Assembly: GCF_947495275.1 (NCBI RefSeq)
Contig: NZ_CANLYL010000006.1
Span: 203,800 to 267,799, forward strand
Length of the DNA: 64,000 nt
Source of the DNA: an uncultured Roseobacter sp.
GTDB lineage: Bacteria > Pseudomonadota > Alphaproteobacteria > Rhodobacterales > Rhodobacteraceae
Reading direction: 5' to 3'
The position numbers and the translations under genes were made by a program. Of this stretch, positions 50,745-60,064 are shown piece by piece; within the stretch, counting starts at the first letter, position 1, and each line of letters starts with the position of its first letter. The notes beneath the pieces are model-generated. The model saw nothing but the letters and a program-made list of their open reading frames with translations. It did not search any database and was not told the origin of the DNA.

Positions 50745-51646
50745 CGGCGGCGCTTGATGCTCCCGGTATCGCTTTGCGCTCAGATGCGCTGATTGCGCTG
50801 CGCCGGGTGATCATGAATGCTGAAACGGCACCGGTTCTGGCTAATCTACCCGGCGGCTACGCGACGCGGCGCAAGGGGCATGGGTTGGAAGTGGCTGACA
50901 TGCGCGAATACGTGGCGGGGGATGATGTTCGTCATTTGGATCGCAATTCAACTGCCCGAACCGGTCGTTTGCACATTCGCCAATTTCAGGAGGAACGCGA
51001 CAGGGTCAGTTTGCTGATTGCTGATTTCCGGCCCGCCATGTTCTGGGGGTTACGACGGGCATTTCGATCCGTCGCTGCTGCTGAGGCCCTCAGTCTGATT
51101 GGTTGGAGCATCGTGGAAAGCGGTGGACGCGTAGGACTGTTAGCGATAACATATAAGGGATCAGTGATCGTGCCGCCGCGTGGGCGGGCAAGAGGTATGC
51201 TCGATGTCATTGGTGGTATGGTCGAGGCCCATGCCAACAGCCTTGCTGCGATGGCTGGAAATGGAGCCCAGACGCAGGCGTTGGATATCGGGCTTTCCCG
51301 GGCGGAAAAACTGGCCCCTTCAGGGGCCGAACTGATCATCGCCTCTGGCTTCGATACGCCAGGGCCCGGTCTCGCGGACCGACTGAATGCCCTCGCACGA
51401 CGGCGCACCCCCCGTTTGGTTCTGATCACGGATCAAAGCACCAGCCACATGCCACGTGGGCGCTATCCGGTGCGATTGGTGGACGGGCGTCGATTGCGAT
51501 TATCACTTGGCGGGGCAGGGGGGGCTGAATTTCCGCCCGTCCAGTCGATTGCAGGCTACCCGGCACTCACGCTGGACGCGGGAGAGCCGGTGGAGCAAAC
51601 AGCGCGTCGAATTCGGACGGTCTTCCAAAGGGAGCAGGCGGCATGA
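50741..51646 (+). CDS. DUF58 protein (MxaS-like)
   Basis: A 301-residue cytoplasmic protein with the DUF58 signature YVAGDDVRHLDRNSTARTGRLHIRQFQEERD (residues ~50-80), preceded by LPGGYATRRKGHGLEVADMREY. DUF58 proteins are consistently paired with MoxR ATPases and act as their adaptor or partner. The start is a GTG overlapping the moxR stop as GTGA. The position equals mxaS in methylotroph clusters. Confidence 0.9.
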   Translation: MTAALDAPGIALRSDALIALRRVIMNAETAPVLANLPGGYATRRKGHGLEVADMREYVAGDDVRHLDRNSTARTGRLHIRQFQEERDRVSLLIADFRPAMFWGLRRAFRSVAAAEALSLIGWSIVESGGRVGLLAITYKGSVIVPPRGRARGMLDVIGGMVEAHANSLAAMAGNGAQTQALDIGLSRAEKLAPSGAELIIASGFDTPGPGLADRLNALARRRTPRLVLITDQSTSHMPRGRYPVRLVDGRRLRLSLGGAGGAEFPPVQSIAGYPALTLDAGEPVEQTARRIRTVFQREQAA

Positions 51647-52014
51647 CCGACCGGGCGCTGAGCGAAGCTGCGATGCTGAGCAGTTTGCGAGACATCCGCC
51701 TGCCCGCAGATGCAGCGGGCGGCGTCGTTGCAGAGCTGGCGCTGATCGTAGGATTGTCTGCCCTGGCGGCGCTGCTGGTGGCCGGGATGCTGCGATTGGT
51801 GAGCCAACGCGCGCGCGCGCCTGTGCCGCAGACAATGACCGACAGGCTTGCCGAATTGCGCGGATTGAGAGAGGGGGATCGGCGAGTAGCACTGCTCCAT
51901 CTTTTGCGCAGCCACGCACCAGATCGGTATGTAGAAGTTGCATCCAATCTCTACGTTCCGGGAAACGAGCTGGAGAACGATGCCTTGGAGGCGGAGGTAG
52001 CACGCCTTGCTTGA
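51643..52014 (+). CDS. DUF4381-like small membrane protein
   Basis: A 123-residue protein with one membrane helix (residues ~29-49, ALIVGLSALAALLVAGML) preceded by LRDIRLPADA. This 'LRDIHLPxxP' opening is typical of the DUF4381 proteins that sit between DUF58 and vWA genes in Bat-type operons. The C-terminal half is cytoplasmic and helical (REGDRRVALLHLLRSHAPDRY). It overlaps the neighbours on both sides. Its role within the complex is not established. Confidence 0.75.
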   Translation: MTDRALSEAAMLSSLRDIRLPADAAGGVVAELALIVGLSALAALLVAGMLRLVSQRARAPVPQTMTDRLAELRGLREGDRRVALLHLLRSHAPDRYVEVASNLYVPGNELENDALEAEVARLA

Positions 52015-52969
52015 TCTCGCCGATCCATGGGTTTTGCTGCTGTTGCCCTTGCCGTTGTTGGCCGCACGAATTTTGCGCGTGGGTCAGGTTTCTGGCGGCG
52101 CGCTGCGTGTGCCTGATCGTGTTGGCGCGGGGTTGGTGGCAGCGGGGCAGGGGCGCGCTGACGCTTTCCGGATAAGTTCACGACAGGGGTTGCCTTGGTT
52201 GATCTGGGCATTGCTGGTCATTGCGCTCTCCGGCCCTCGCGATCTTGCCCCGGTCTCTGCGCTAAAGGTGTCGGGGCGCGATCTGGCGATTGTACTGGAT
52301 TTATCCGGCTCCATGGTACGCGACGATTTCGATCTCGACGGTCGGCAGGTCACGCGGTTGGAAGCTGTGACAACGGTTGGGGCGGATTTCGCGCGTCGCA
52401 GAGCAGGGGACCGGTTGGCGCTGGTTGTTTTTGGCTCAGAAGCCTATTTCGCCGCCCCGTTTTCATTTGATACCGAAGCCGTGGCGCGACGGATCGAAGA
52501 GGCGGCGATCGGCATTTCCGGACGTGCAACGAATATTTCAGACGGCTTAGGTCTGGCACTCAAACGCCTGTCCACCAGCGATGCGGTCTCTCGGGTGGTC
52601 ATCCTGCTGTCAGATGGCGTCAACAATGCAGGCGCCACAAATCCGCGCGGCGTGGCGGAACTGGCCGCACAGATGGGTGTCCGCGTGCATACCATTGCCC
52701 TGGGTCCCAAAGATCTGACGACTGCGGAGGCCGGTGAACGTGGGGTGGTTGATGCGGCCACCTTACGCGCGATTTCCGACATCTCGGGGGGCGAAAGTTT
52801 CCGGGTGCGCACAACGGATGATTTAATTTCCGTCATGCAAGCGCTCGATGCGCTGGAAGCAACGGATGGTGACGGTCTGGCGGCGGAAGTCTATCGGGAT
52901 TACTGGATTTGGCCGGCGGGTGCGTCGATCATCCTCTCGCTCTTGCTTGCATGGCGGGATTTGACGTGA
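52007..52969 (+). CDS. vWA-domain membrane protein (BatA/MxaC-like)
   Basis: A 320-residue inner-membrane protein. Two N-terminal helices and one C-terminal helix (residues ~300-318) anchor a von Willebrand A domain whose metal-ion-dependent adhesion site is complete: DLSGSM near residue 92, then ISDGLGLAL and LLSDGVNN. Such proteins work with MoxR/DUF58 as the substrate-recognition arm of the chaperone complex. The start is TTG with GGAGGT eight bases upstream and overlaps the previous stop; no ATG lies near. Confidence 0.88.
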   Translation: MLDLADPWVLLLLPLPLLAARILRVGQVSGGALRVPDRVGAGLVAAGQGRADAFRISSRQGLPWLIWALLVIALSGPRDLAPVSALKVSGRDLAIVLDLSGSMVRDDFDLDGRQVTRLEAVTTVGADFARRRAGDRLALVVFGSEAYFAAPFSFDTEAVARRIEEAAIGISGRATNISDGLGLALKRLSTSDAVSRVVILLSDGVNNAGATNPRGVAELAAQMGVRVHTIALGPKDLTTAEAGERGVVDAATLRAISDISGGESFRVRTTDDLISVMQALDALEATDGDGLAAEVYRDYWIWPAGASIILSLLLAWRDLT

Positions 52970-53865
52970 CCGCGCTCGATTTCACATTGCTCAGGCCAAT
53001 GTGGCTTCTGACACTGCCGGTTTTGGGGATCGCGGCGTGGTGGCTGGCAACACGCCGCGGCGGATTGGGCGATTGGCAGCGCGCTGCGGATACCGCGCTG
53101 CTACAGGCCATGACCGCGCTGGGACGGGTAGACAATCAGGCAAGCCGTGGACCGCTTTGGGCTATCCTTACCGTTGTGCTGATCAGCGTCGTTGCTTTGG
53201 CCGGACCAGCTTTGGAACGGCGCGATACGCTCTCGTTTCGCAATCTGGATGGTGTGGTTTTTGTGGTCGATGTATCTGGCAGCGTGACCGAACATTCCAA
53301 CTGGCCGCAATTGCAAACGATGGGTCGCTTCGGGCTTGCATCCTTGGGAACACGCCCGGGTGCTCTGATCGTCTTCGCGGGTGACGCATATGTGGCTACC
53401 GATATGACGCTGGATCATTTGCAGCTGGGCCAGACGTTCTCGCTTCTTGATGCGGCATTGGTGCCTGACCGGGGATCGCGCCCCGAGCGCGCGCTGGCGT
53501 TGGCGGTGCAATTGCTGTTAGACGCACAGGTCATCGCCGGAGACGTCATTCTTTTGACCGATGGGGCTGGTCTGGGCCCCGCCTCGTTGCGCGAAACTGC
53601 CGCGATTTCAGAACTGGGTGCTCGTGTGTCACTTATCTCAATTGATACGCCGACCGCTGCCTTTGACACGCACGCGCGTGCGGGTGGTGGAGAAGTATTT
53701 GCCCTTGATCAATCCGAGACGCTCTTACGTTGGCTACAGGCCGATGCCCGCACGCGGTTGGAAGCGCAGGACTATCCATTGCTGTTCTGGAAAGATATGG
53801 GTCGCTATCTGCTGGCGCTGGCGCTTCTGCCGCTGCTCTTGTTGTTCAGGCGGCAGCCATCATGA
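52966..53865 (+). CDS. vWA-domain membrane protein (BatB/MxaL-like)
   Basis: A 299-residue second vWA protein, again with N-terminal helices (LRPMWLLTLPVLGIAAWWLA) and a C-terminal anchor (YLLALALLPLLLLF). The MIDAS motif is DVSGSV near residue 102, and LLTDGAGLG follows. I start at the GTG at 52966 (GTGA overlap, GCGGGA upstream); an ATG at 52951 is possible. Two consecutive vWA genes followed by a TPR gene is the Bat order and also matches mxaC-mxaL. The protein likely forms a hetero-oligomer with the first vWA protein. Confidence 0.88.
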   Translation: MTALDFTLLRPMWLLTLPVLGIAAWWLATRRGGLGDWQRAADTALLQAMTALGRVDNQASRGPLWAILTVVLISVVALAGPALERRDTLSFRNLDGVVFVVDVSGSVTEHSNWPQLQTMGRFGLASLGTRPGALIVFAGDAYVATDMTLDHLQLGQTFSLLDAALVPDRGSRPERALALAVQLLLDAQVIAGDVILLTDGAGLGPASLRETAAISELGARVSLISIDTPTAAFDTHARAGGGEVFALDQSETLLRWLQADARTRLEAQDYPLLFWKDMGRYLLALALLPLLLLFRRQPS

Positions 53866-54536
53866 GAGGGTTGGCGATCGTGGTTGTTGTTGCCCTGAGT
53901 GCCTCGTTTTTTCTTGGCGGCACGGCGCCTCTGGCCCGCGTGCTTCTTGCCGCAGGGTTTCCTTCATTGGCCGCGCCGCTCTTTTCGACTGCGGATTGGC
54001 GCGGTGTCGCCCAGTTTCGAGCGGGTGCTTATAAATCGGCTGCGCGGTCATTCGAAGAGGCTGATGAATTCAATAACCTCGGCATTGCCGAAGCTTTCCT
54101 TGGCAATCACGCGGCGGGTCTGGAGGCGTTTGATCAGGCAATCGCCCGGGGTCACCCGGATGCTCAGGCCAATTTCGATGTATTGGCGGCATTCTATGCC
54201 GGGCTTGGCATAGATGCTGAGACCCTGAGCCTTTTTGCGGAACGCAAGGACGGCCCCACCGCAGAAAGTTTCATCGCGCGAGGTGACGCCCGCGCAGCGG
54301 GCACGGGCAGCGAGGTGACGAACAACAATACCATGTTGGGTCTGGCGCAATTGGACAGTCGCGGCCGTTTGGGCGTCAGGCAGGTCTTCGATGACAAATT
54401 CATCGTGGCCGATGATCGGTGGTTGAGGCTTCTGTCGGATGTTCCCGGAGAGTTTCTGGCGGCCCGGATAGCTCAAGAGCATAAGCGGCGGATCAAGTTG
54501 GGACTGTCTCCTCCGGCGGCGGAGACCCCGGAATGA
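53862..54536 (+). CDS. TPR-containing periplasmic protein (BatC/MxaK-like)
   Basis: A 224-residue protein with an N-terminal membrane anchor (LAIVVVVALSASFFLGG) and tetratricopeptide-like helices in the middle (SAARSFEEADEFNNLGIAEAFLGNHAAGLEAFDQAIARGHPDAQANFDVL). The ATG overlaps the vWA stop as ATGA; the frame extends far upstream inside the previous gene but only as a shadow. In position it corresponds to BatC or MxaK. It probably bridges the vWA proteins and their client in the periplasm. Confidence 0.8.
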   Translation: MRGLAIVVVVALSASFFLGGTAPLARVLLAAGFPSLAAPLFSTADWRGVAQFRAGAYKSAARSFEEADEFNNLGIAEAFLGNHAAGLEAFDQAIARGHPDAQANFDVLAAFYAGLGIDAETLSLFAERKDGPTAESFIARGDARAAGTGSEVTNNNTMLGLAQLDSRGRLGVRQVFDDKFIVADDRWLRLLSDVPGEFLAARIAQEHKRRIKLGLSPPAAETPE

Positions 54537-55732
54537 GAGTAGCGTGGACCTTAATCTTCTTGCTCTGGCCGTTTGCGGTTTCCGCACAGACCAAAGCCGT
54601 TCTGCCCAATGAACTGAGCCTAGCGGTGACTGTCGAACAGACAGATCATACCCCCTTTGTGCGCGAAATGGTTCTGATCACCATTCGGGGTATCTACCGG
54701 CGGCACATCACACGAGAAATGCTAACCCAACCTGATTTAGACGGGTTCAGTTGGACCCAATTGGGGCCGGACACCTGGCGTGATGAAAGGTTGAACGGTG
54801 AAAAGGTTAAAACCCTGACGCGCCGCATGGCGATCTATCCTGACCGGGCCGGTGATCTGACCATCGGGGCTTTTACCCATAACCTGACTCTGACAGATGA
54901 ACGCGACGATTGGTTTGAGCATCCAATCTATTCAGAACCGGTGACCATCACGGTCGCTCCTGCACCGGCCATTGAGGGTTGGTGGTTTCCCGTTAAATCC
55001 CTGAAGATATCGGACCAATGGTCGAATGCACCCGACCAGCTTGAACCGGGCGAAGGTGTGTTGCGGGTTATCAGGATCGAAGCGCTGGGGGTCACGCCGG
55101 AAATGATACCGCCGATGCCTGATTTGAATTCACCATCGGGCATGATTTTTCCCCATCCGGACAAACGGTTGGCGGAGCTCTCTCCCGCCGGGCCGATTTC
55201 CTATTCCTTTTGGCGATGGACGGTGCGACCCGGCAACGACAATTCCGCCATCGTTGAGCCGATAAGTTTTCAGTACTTCGATACTGTGACACGACAAATG
55301 CAGACGGTATCGATCTCGGCGCAACGTGTGGCCTATGGAAAGGCTGTCCCGCAGGGCAGGCAACAGACTGCGCCTGTCTTGGAGCCCGCCCGCCTTCCTG
55401 ACTGGCCAGCGGCGGCGTTGGCGGTGCTGGTGTTCGTGACTGGATTTGCGATCGCCCATTCAGGCTGGCGGCTGGTTGGGGCTTCAGCGCTCAGCCGGTT
55501 TAAGCTATTTGACCCTTTGCGCCGCCGCCTGCGCCAGGCAGCGAGGAAAGGAGAGCTGATTGAGGTGCGTCGGCATGCAGCAGCGCTTATGACGCGGGAT
55601 GGGGGGCATGCAGTGCGTGCGCAACTCTTGTCTGATCTGGATGCGTCGATCTGCGATCCGAACGCCGCGCCACCGGTCCTTGCGGAATTTGTTCGCCGCT
55701 TTCTGGCCATCCCCACGGAACATGCCCGATGA
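54533..55732 (+). CDS. BatD-like membrane protein
   Basis: A 399-residue protein with a signal peptide (AWTLIFLLWPFAVSAQTKA), periplasmic beta-rich domains and a membrane helix around residues 290-310 (AAALAVLVFVTGFAIAH). SLAVTVEQTDHTPFVREMVLITIRGIY matches the opening of the BatD/oxygen-tolerance family, with GVTPEMIPPMPDLNSPSG further on. A cytoplasmic tail of about 85 residues follows. It ends the chaperone operon; 142 bases separate it from the response regulator gene. Confidence 0.8.
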   Translation: MRVAWTLIFLLWPFAVSAQTKAVLPNELSLAVTVEQTDHTPFVREMVLITIRGIYRRHITREMLTQPDLDGFSWTQLGPDTWRDERLNGEKVKTLTRRMAIYPDRAGDLTIGAFTHNLTLTDERDDWFEHPIYSEPVTITVAPAPAIEGWWFPVKSLKISDQWSNAPDQLEPGEGVLRVIRIEALGVTPEMIPPMPDLNSPSGMIFPHPDKRLAELSPAGPISYSFWRWTVRPGNDNSAIVEPISFQYFDTVTRQMQTVSISAQRVAYGKAVPQGRQQTAPVLEPARLPDWPAAALAVLVFVTGFAIAHSGWRLVGASALSRFKLFDPLRRRLRQAARKGELIEVRRHAAALMTRDGGHAVRAQLLSDLDASICDPNAAPPVLAEFVRRFLAIPTEHAR

Positions 55733-55760
55733 ATGCCGGGCGAGCACAGAAAATTTATTT

Positions 55761-55784
55761 CCCAATACTGTTCTGAATAGTGGG
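55761..55784. promoter_or_regulatory. imperfect inverted repeat before the response regulator
   Basis: CCCAATACT (55761-55769) is inverted, with two mismatches, as AATAGTGGG (55776-55784). The CCCAATAC start is shared with the region before the class III alcohol dehydrogenase (63811-63818). It may be an autoregulatory site of the adjacent LuxR-type protein. Confidence 0.4.
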
Positions 55785-55874
55785 CGTTTTTTGGCGTTAG
55801 TCGCGCATTGCGTCTTTTAAGTTGTTGAAAACTTGAATTTTCCCGATAGTTTCTTTGGTGGGAGGATTGCCAAG

Positions 55875-56591
55875 ATGAAACATGCGACATCGCCGGTCGC
55901 ACAGGAAGCTGTGTCCAGAATACTGATTGTGGACGACCATCCGCTATATAGCGATGCGCTCGAAGCTGCTTTGGACTTGATCTACGCAGATTGCGATATC
56001 CACAAAGCCAGCAGCCTCGGGGCGGCATTGGACATCATTGCAAACGGATTTTCGCCGGAATTGGTGATGTTTGATCTCAAACTGCCCGATGTGTCGGGAA
56101 TATCTGGTTTTGACAAACTACGCGCCCAGATCCCGGGGGCCCATATTCTGGTCATTTCTTCCCTGGCTTCCGTGGATCTCGTGCAATCGCTGATCCGGCA
56201 GGGCGCATCAGGTTTCCTGCCCAAAGACGCATCAGCAACCAAACTCAAAGCTGTTCTTGCCGAAATTACCGCAGGGCACATCTATGTGCCGGAAGATTAC
56301 CGGATTCAGGGCGATAGGGAAGGGTGCGCGCCCGCTGAAAAGGTACACCCGATCTTGCAGGAGTTAACCCCGCAGCAGCAAAAAATCATGAAGCTGATAT
56401 GCCGGGGCAAACCGAACAAGCAAATTGCATATGAACTCTCGCTGGCCGAGGCCACCGTAAAGGCGCATATCACGGCACTTTTGCGTCGGTTGGGTGCGCG
56501 TAACCGGACCCAGGCGGTCGTCATGGTGGAGGGGGCGATCGCTGCGCAACCCGGACTGGAGCCTGAAGCCCGCGCGTTCCTCAACAATTGA
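55875..56591 (+). CDS. LuxR/NarL-family response regulator
   Basis: A 238-residue two-component regulator. The receiver domain has ILIVDDHPLYSDAL and the phosphorylated Asp67 in VMFDLKLPDVSG; Lys in FLPKDAS is the conserved switch lysine. The C-terminal LuxR helix-turn-helix reads LTPQQQKIMKLICRGKPNKQIAYELSLAEATVKAHITALLRRLG. The ATG at 55875 has GGGAGGA about nine bases upstream. It is followed by FIST and hybrid-kinase genes, which fits control of alcohol oxidation genes in the manner of FlhR/FlhS in Paracoccus denitrificans and ErbR/ErcS' in pseudomonads. Confidence 0.88.
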   Translation: MKHATSPVAQEAVSRILIVDDHPLYSDALEAALDLIYADCDIHKASSLGAALDIIANGFSPELVMFDLKLPDVSGISGFDKLRAQIPGAHILVISSLASVDLVQSLIRQGASGFLPKDASATKLKAVLAEITAGHIYVPEDYRIQGDREGCAPAEKVHPILQELTPQQQKIMKLICRGKPNKQIAYELSLAEATVKAHITALLRRLGARNRTQAVVMVEGAIAAQPGLEPEARAFLNN

Positions 56592-56602
56592 GGGTTTGAA
56601 CA

Positions 56603-57760
56603 ATGATCGGACACGCGCCGGACCCTTCTTTTGTAAAGGCGATAACCTCTGACGCCACCGAACCTGCGGAAGCGGTCGCCGAGCTTGTGGAGATGGTTGA
56701 CCCGTCAGAGACGTGCTTTGTTCTTGCTTTCGCACCCGGCGGGCGAAACGTTCAGCCATTGGCGCAAGCGCTGAATGCAGGTTTGGGCGGCATTCCGGTG
56801 TTCGGATGTTCCTCCGCCGGGCAAATCACGGGGCAGGGGTATGAAACCGACGTTCTCTTGCTGCTGGTCTTCCCCAGAAAGCACTTTCGCTGCGCGTCCA
56901 TGCTGATGACGCCGCTGTCCTCGCAATCCACAACGGACATTGCTGCAGAAGCTCAACGCCAGATGCGCAAGTTTCGCCATACGGCAGGATGGAACCGGCT
57001 GGGTCTGATATTCACCGACGGTTTGTCGGCCCAGGAGGATGTCCTGGTCTCAACACTGGAGACCGTCTTGGACGACCTTCCTATTTTTGGCGGATCTGCC
57101 GCGGATCATTTGCAGTTTGAAGAAACATACGTATTGCACAATGGGCAGGCGCATCGTGACGCGGCGGTGCTGTTGTTGTTGGAGACCAACTTGCCATTCT
57201 CCGGCATCGAGTTTGATCACTTTTTGCCCGCCGAGACGCAGATCGTGATCACCCAAGCCGATCCCGAAGCTCGGAAAGTTTTTGAGATCAACGGTGCATT
57301 GGCCGCACCGGAGTATGCACGGCTTGTTGGATGCGAGGTCTCCGAGCTATGTCCGCAGGTTTTTGCGGAAAACCCTTTGCTGGTCGAGTTCAACAACAAG
57401 CACTACGTTCGCGCGATTTCAGATGCGGATGATGCGGGTGGATTGTCCTTTCTGGCCGCCATCGATGATGGGCTGGTCATGAAACTGGGGCAGGGACAGG
57501 AAATCATAGAAACTCTGCAAACGGGTCTCGATGTTGCGGACGCCCGGGGGGGCAAACCCGATTTTATTCTCGGCTTTGATTGCGTTCTGCGGAAGCTGGA
57601 GATTGAACAAAAGCAGCTTGGTCAGCGTGTCTCAGCGATTTTGAGCAGCAATAGAGTGCTGGGGTTCAACACCTACGGCGAACAACACTGCGGCGTACAT
57701 ATGAACCAGACCTTTGTTGGTGTTGCTTTCTTCTCGCCGGAGGAAAGGGATCTCAATTGA
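56603..57760 (+). CDS. FIST-domain sensor protein
   Basis: A 385-residue cytoplasmic protein with FIST_N (residues ~30-220, VFGCSSAGQITGQGYETDVLLL) and FIST_C (residues ~225-365, ADPEARKVFEINGALAAPEYARLVG, then FDCVLRKLEIEQKQLGQRV). FIST is a small-ligand sensing domain often fused to or encoded beside kinases. It has no output domain of its own and is translationally coupled to the hybrid histidine kinase that follows, so it probably presents a ligand signal to that kinase. The ligand is unknown; an alcohol or aldehyde is plausible from context. Confidence 0.9.
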   Translation: MIGHAPDPSFVKAITSDATEPAEAVAELVEMVDPSETCFVLAFAPGGRNVQPLAQALNAGLGGIPVFGCSSAGQITGQGYETDVLLLLVFPRKHFRCASMLMTPLSSQSTTDIAAEAQRQMRKFRHTAGWNRLGLIFTDGLSAQEDVLVSTLETVLDDLPIFGGSAADHLQFEETYVLHNGQAHRDAAVLLLLETNLPFSGIEFDHFLPAETQIVITQADPEARKVFEINGALAAPEYARLVGCEVSELCPQVFAENPLLVEFNNKHYVRAISDADDAGGLSFLAAIDDGLVMKLGQGQEIIETLQTGLDVADARGGKPDFILGFDCVLRKLEIEQKQLGQRVSAILSSNRVLGFNTYGEQHCGVHMNQTFVGVAFFSPEERDLN

Positions 57761-57762
57761 GC

Positions 57763-60063
57763 ATGATAGATCCCCAGGACCCATTGGAGCTTCAGCTTTC
57801 CAAGCAGGCAAAAATCATTGATGCGCTGATGCGCCGCGCTGGCCGTCAGAGAGAGCTTTCCGGTTCGGCCTATCAAGCCTTTCAATCCGCGATCGAACTC
57901 CAGCAGAAGGTCGCGGCGCAGAGCCGTGAGCTGGAAACGGTTCGCCATGAAACCGAAAGGACCCGGCACAGCTTGGCTCAGGCGTTGTCCGCCATGGAGG
58001 AGGGCTTCGCGCTGTTCTACGATGGCCGTCTGGACGTCTGTAACGACCTTTTCCTGAACCTTCTGCCTGATGTTGCCGGCGAGGTCTTGCCGGGTCTGGA
58101 GCTCGACCGATACTTTGGCCTGATCCAGCAAAGCAGGCACCTGGTGTCGACGGATCTCAGCCTGGATCATGCGGCGAATGTTCTGGCGCGCGGCTATCAG
58201 GCCAGCCCAGTCGTTTCTCTGGTGATCGAGCTGACACAGGATCGTTGGTACCAGATGAGCGCGCAGGTGACGTCCGAAGAGAATACAGTGCTTCTTTTTA
58301 CAGAGATCACGGCTTTGGCGCGCCGCAATCGTATCGAAAAAGAACATCTGATTGACCAGCAGGCGGATTATCTCAGCGCGGTGTTCCAGAACATGGGATC
58401 GGGGGTCTGCACCTTCTCTGCGCAGGATGAGTTGATGATGCAGAACGCCCGGTTCCGCGAAATCCTCGATCTGCCGGTGACGGCTGTGCGACCGGGCGTG
58501 ACATTGAAACAATTGCTGGATTTCATGGGCAGTCGCGCCCAGATTGCCGACAATGCCCTGTTGCAGGTGGACGGTTGGCGCAGCGAATTGCGCAAACGCG
58601 GATTCCTGCGCCGCCGGGTGGATCATGGCGCAGACAGGGTCATCGACCTGCACGCGAATGTGCTGCCCGACGGTGGCTTTCTGGTGGAAGTCAAAGACGT
58701 CACCTTGGAGACCCGCTCGACGGAGCTGCTCGAAAACCGGGTGATGGAGCGAACGGCCGAACTGACCCGGGCAAACGCAAATCTGACGGTCCAGTATCAG
58801 CAACTTGCCCGTATCGAAGAAGAACTGCGTTTGGCCAAGGAGCGGGCCGAAGCTGCGGTCTCGTCCAAGACAAGATTTCTCGCCGCGGCAAGCCATGATC
58901 TGTTGCAACCGATCAACGCCGCAAAGCTGTTGATCTCGACGTTGCAGGAAACCACGCGGGAAACCTCGTTTTTGCCCATGGTCGACCGGCTACAGGGCGC
59001 GTTCAGTTCTGCCGAGCAACTCTTGCATTCGCTGCTGGATATTTCCAGGCTGGAAAGTGCCGACCCCGATACGGTCGACCCGGCAGAGGTCAACATTGGG
59101 ACGTTGATCGAGGGTGTGCGCGCGGATCAGGAATTGGTGGCTGCTCAAAAAGCGGTGCGTCTTGATGTTGTCCCCTGCTCGCTGACGGTTCGTTCCGATC
59201 CGGTTTATTTGCTCCGGTCCATTCAAAACCTTGTTGTGAATGCCGTGCAATACACCAAACCGGGTGGCCGGGTTCTGGTGGGCTGCAGGCGCAAAGGCAA
59301 TAAAGTGGCCTTGCAGGTCTGGGACACCGGCATCGGCATATCCCGCCGGGATCAGACCCGCATTTTTGATGAATTCACGCGTGCGGAAAACGTGCCGTTG
59401 GAATCGGGAGTGGGTCTGGGGCTATCAGTGGTGGACCGCGCGTGCAGATTACTGGATCACCAGCTTTCAGTGCGCTCTAAACCGGGCGTTGGGTCGGTGT
59501 TTTGCATTGAAATCGACGTGGTCAAGAATGTGCAGCCAGTCGTCGAAGCCCCTAAACTGCTGAATAATACCGAAGACGTACCGCTCAACTATATTGTCAT
59601 GGTGATCGAGAACGACCCGGATGTGCTTTATGGTACGGTTCAATGGTTGGAAAACTGGGGCGCGAGCGTTCTGGCCGCTGCCGGTGTCGCTGAGGCGATG
59701 AGCATGTTGGACGATCTCGGGATGGCGCCTGACATCATATTGGCAGACTACCAGCTCGATGATGGCGAAACCGGCGTGGAGGGCATTCGCGCGGTCAGGG
59801 AGGCCACCGGTGTAACTGTACCGGCAATTGTGATCACCGCGGATCGCAGTGTTGCGCTGCGTCGGGAAGGATTGCCAAAGGATGTATCGGTCCTGTCCAA
59901 ACCGGTGAAGCTCTCGCGCCTGCGTCCTTTGATCGACTGGAAGGTTCGCTGGCATGTGCAGTCGCGCAAACAAGCAGCTTTTTCCGAACCCGGAGCACAG
60001 ACCAAGGTCGACGATGACAGCCGCACCGAGGGGCATAAAACTAACCTTCAGGGAGGACATTGA
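57763..60063 (+). CDS. hybrid sensor histidine kinase (NahK/FlhS-like)
   Basis: A 766-residue cytoplasmic kinase with no membrane segment. Residues 1-65 form a coiled coil, two PAS/PAS-7 type regions follow (EEGFALFYDGRLDVCNDLF and NMGSGVCTFSAQDELMMQNARF), then a second coiled coil. The phospho-acceptor His378 is in AASHDLLQPINAAKLL, the ATPase has IQNLVVNAVQYT and DTGIGISRR, and the C-terminal receiver has phosphorylatable Asp662 in ADYQLDDG. ATG 57763 is used; a TTG at 57757 with better-spaced GGGA is an alternative. It most likely phosphorylates the LuxR-type regulator two genes upstream. Confidence 0.88.
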   Translation: MIDPQDPLELQLSKQAKIIDALMRRAGRQRELSGSAYQAFQSAIELQQKVAAQSRELETVRHETERTRHSLAQALSAMEEGFALFYDGRLDVCNDLFLNLLPDVAGEVLPGLELDRYFGLIQQSRHLVSTDLSLDHAANVLARGYQASPVVSLVIELTQDRWYQMSAQVTSEENTVLLFTEITALARRNRIEKEHLIDQQADYLSAVFQNMGSGVCTFSAQDELMMQNARFREILDLPVTAVRPGVTLKQLLDFMGSRAQIADNALLQVDGWRSELRKRGFLRRRVDHGADRVIDLHANVLPDGGFLVEVKDVTLETRSTELLENRVMERTAELTRANANLTVQYQQLARIEEELRLAKERAEAAVSSKTRFLAAASHDLLQPINAAKLLISTLQETTRETSFLPMVDRLQGAFSSAEQLLHSLLDISRLESADPDTVDPAEVNIGTLIEGVRADQELVAAQKAVRLDVVPCSLTVRSDPVYLLRSIQNLVVNAVQYTKPGGRVLVGCRRKGNKVALQVWDTGIGISRRDQTRIFDEFTRAENVPLESGVGLGLSVVDRACRLLDHQLSVRSKPGVGSVFCIEIDVVKNVQPVVEAPKLLNNTEDVPLNYIVMVIENDPDVLYGTVQWLENWGASVLAAAGVAEAMSMLDDLGMAPDIILADYQLDDGETGVEGIRAVREATGVTVPAIVITADRSVALRREGLPKDVSVLSKPVKLSRLRPLIDWKVRWHVQSRKQAAFSEPGAQTKVDDDSRTEGHKTNLQGGH

Positions 60064-60064
60064 T

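Noticed and set aside
57673..58908. 411-codon minus-strand frame
   Set aside because: Antisense shadow of the hybrid kinase gene.
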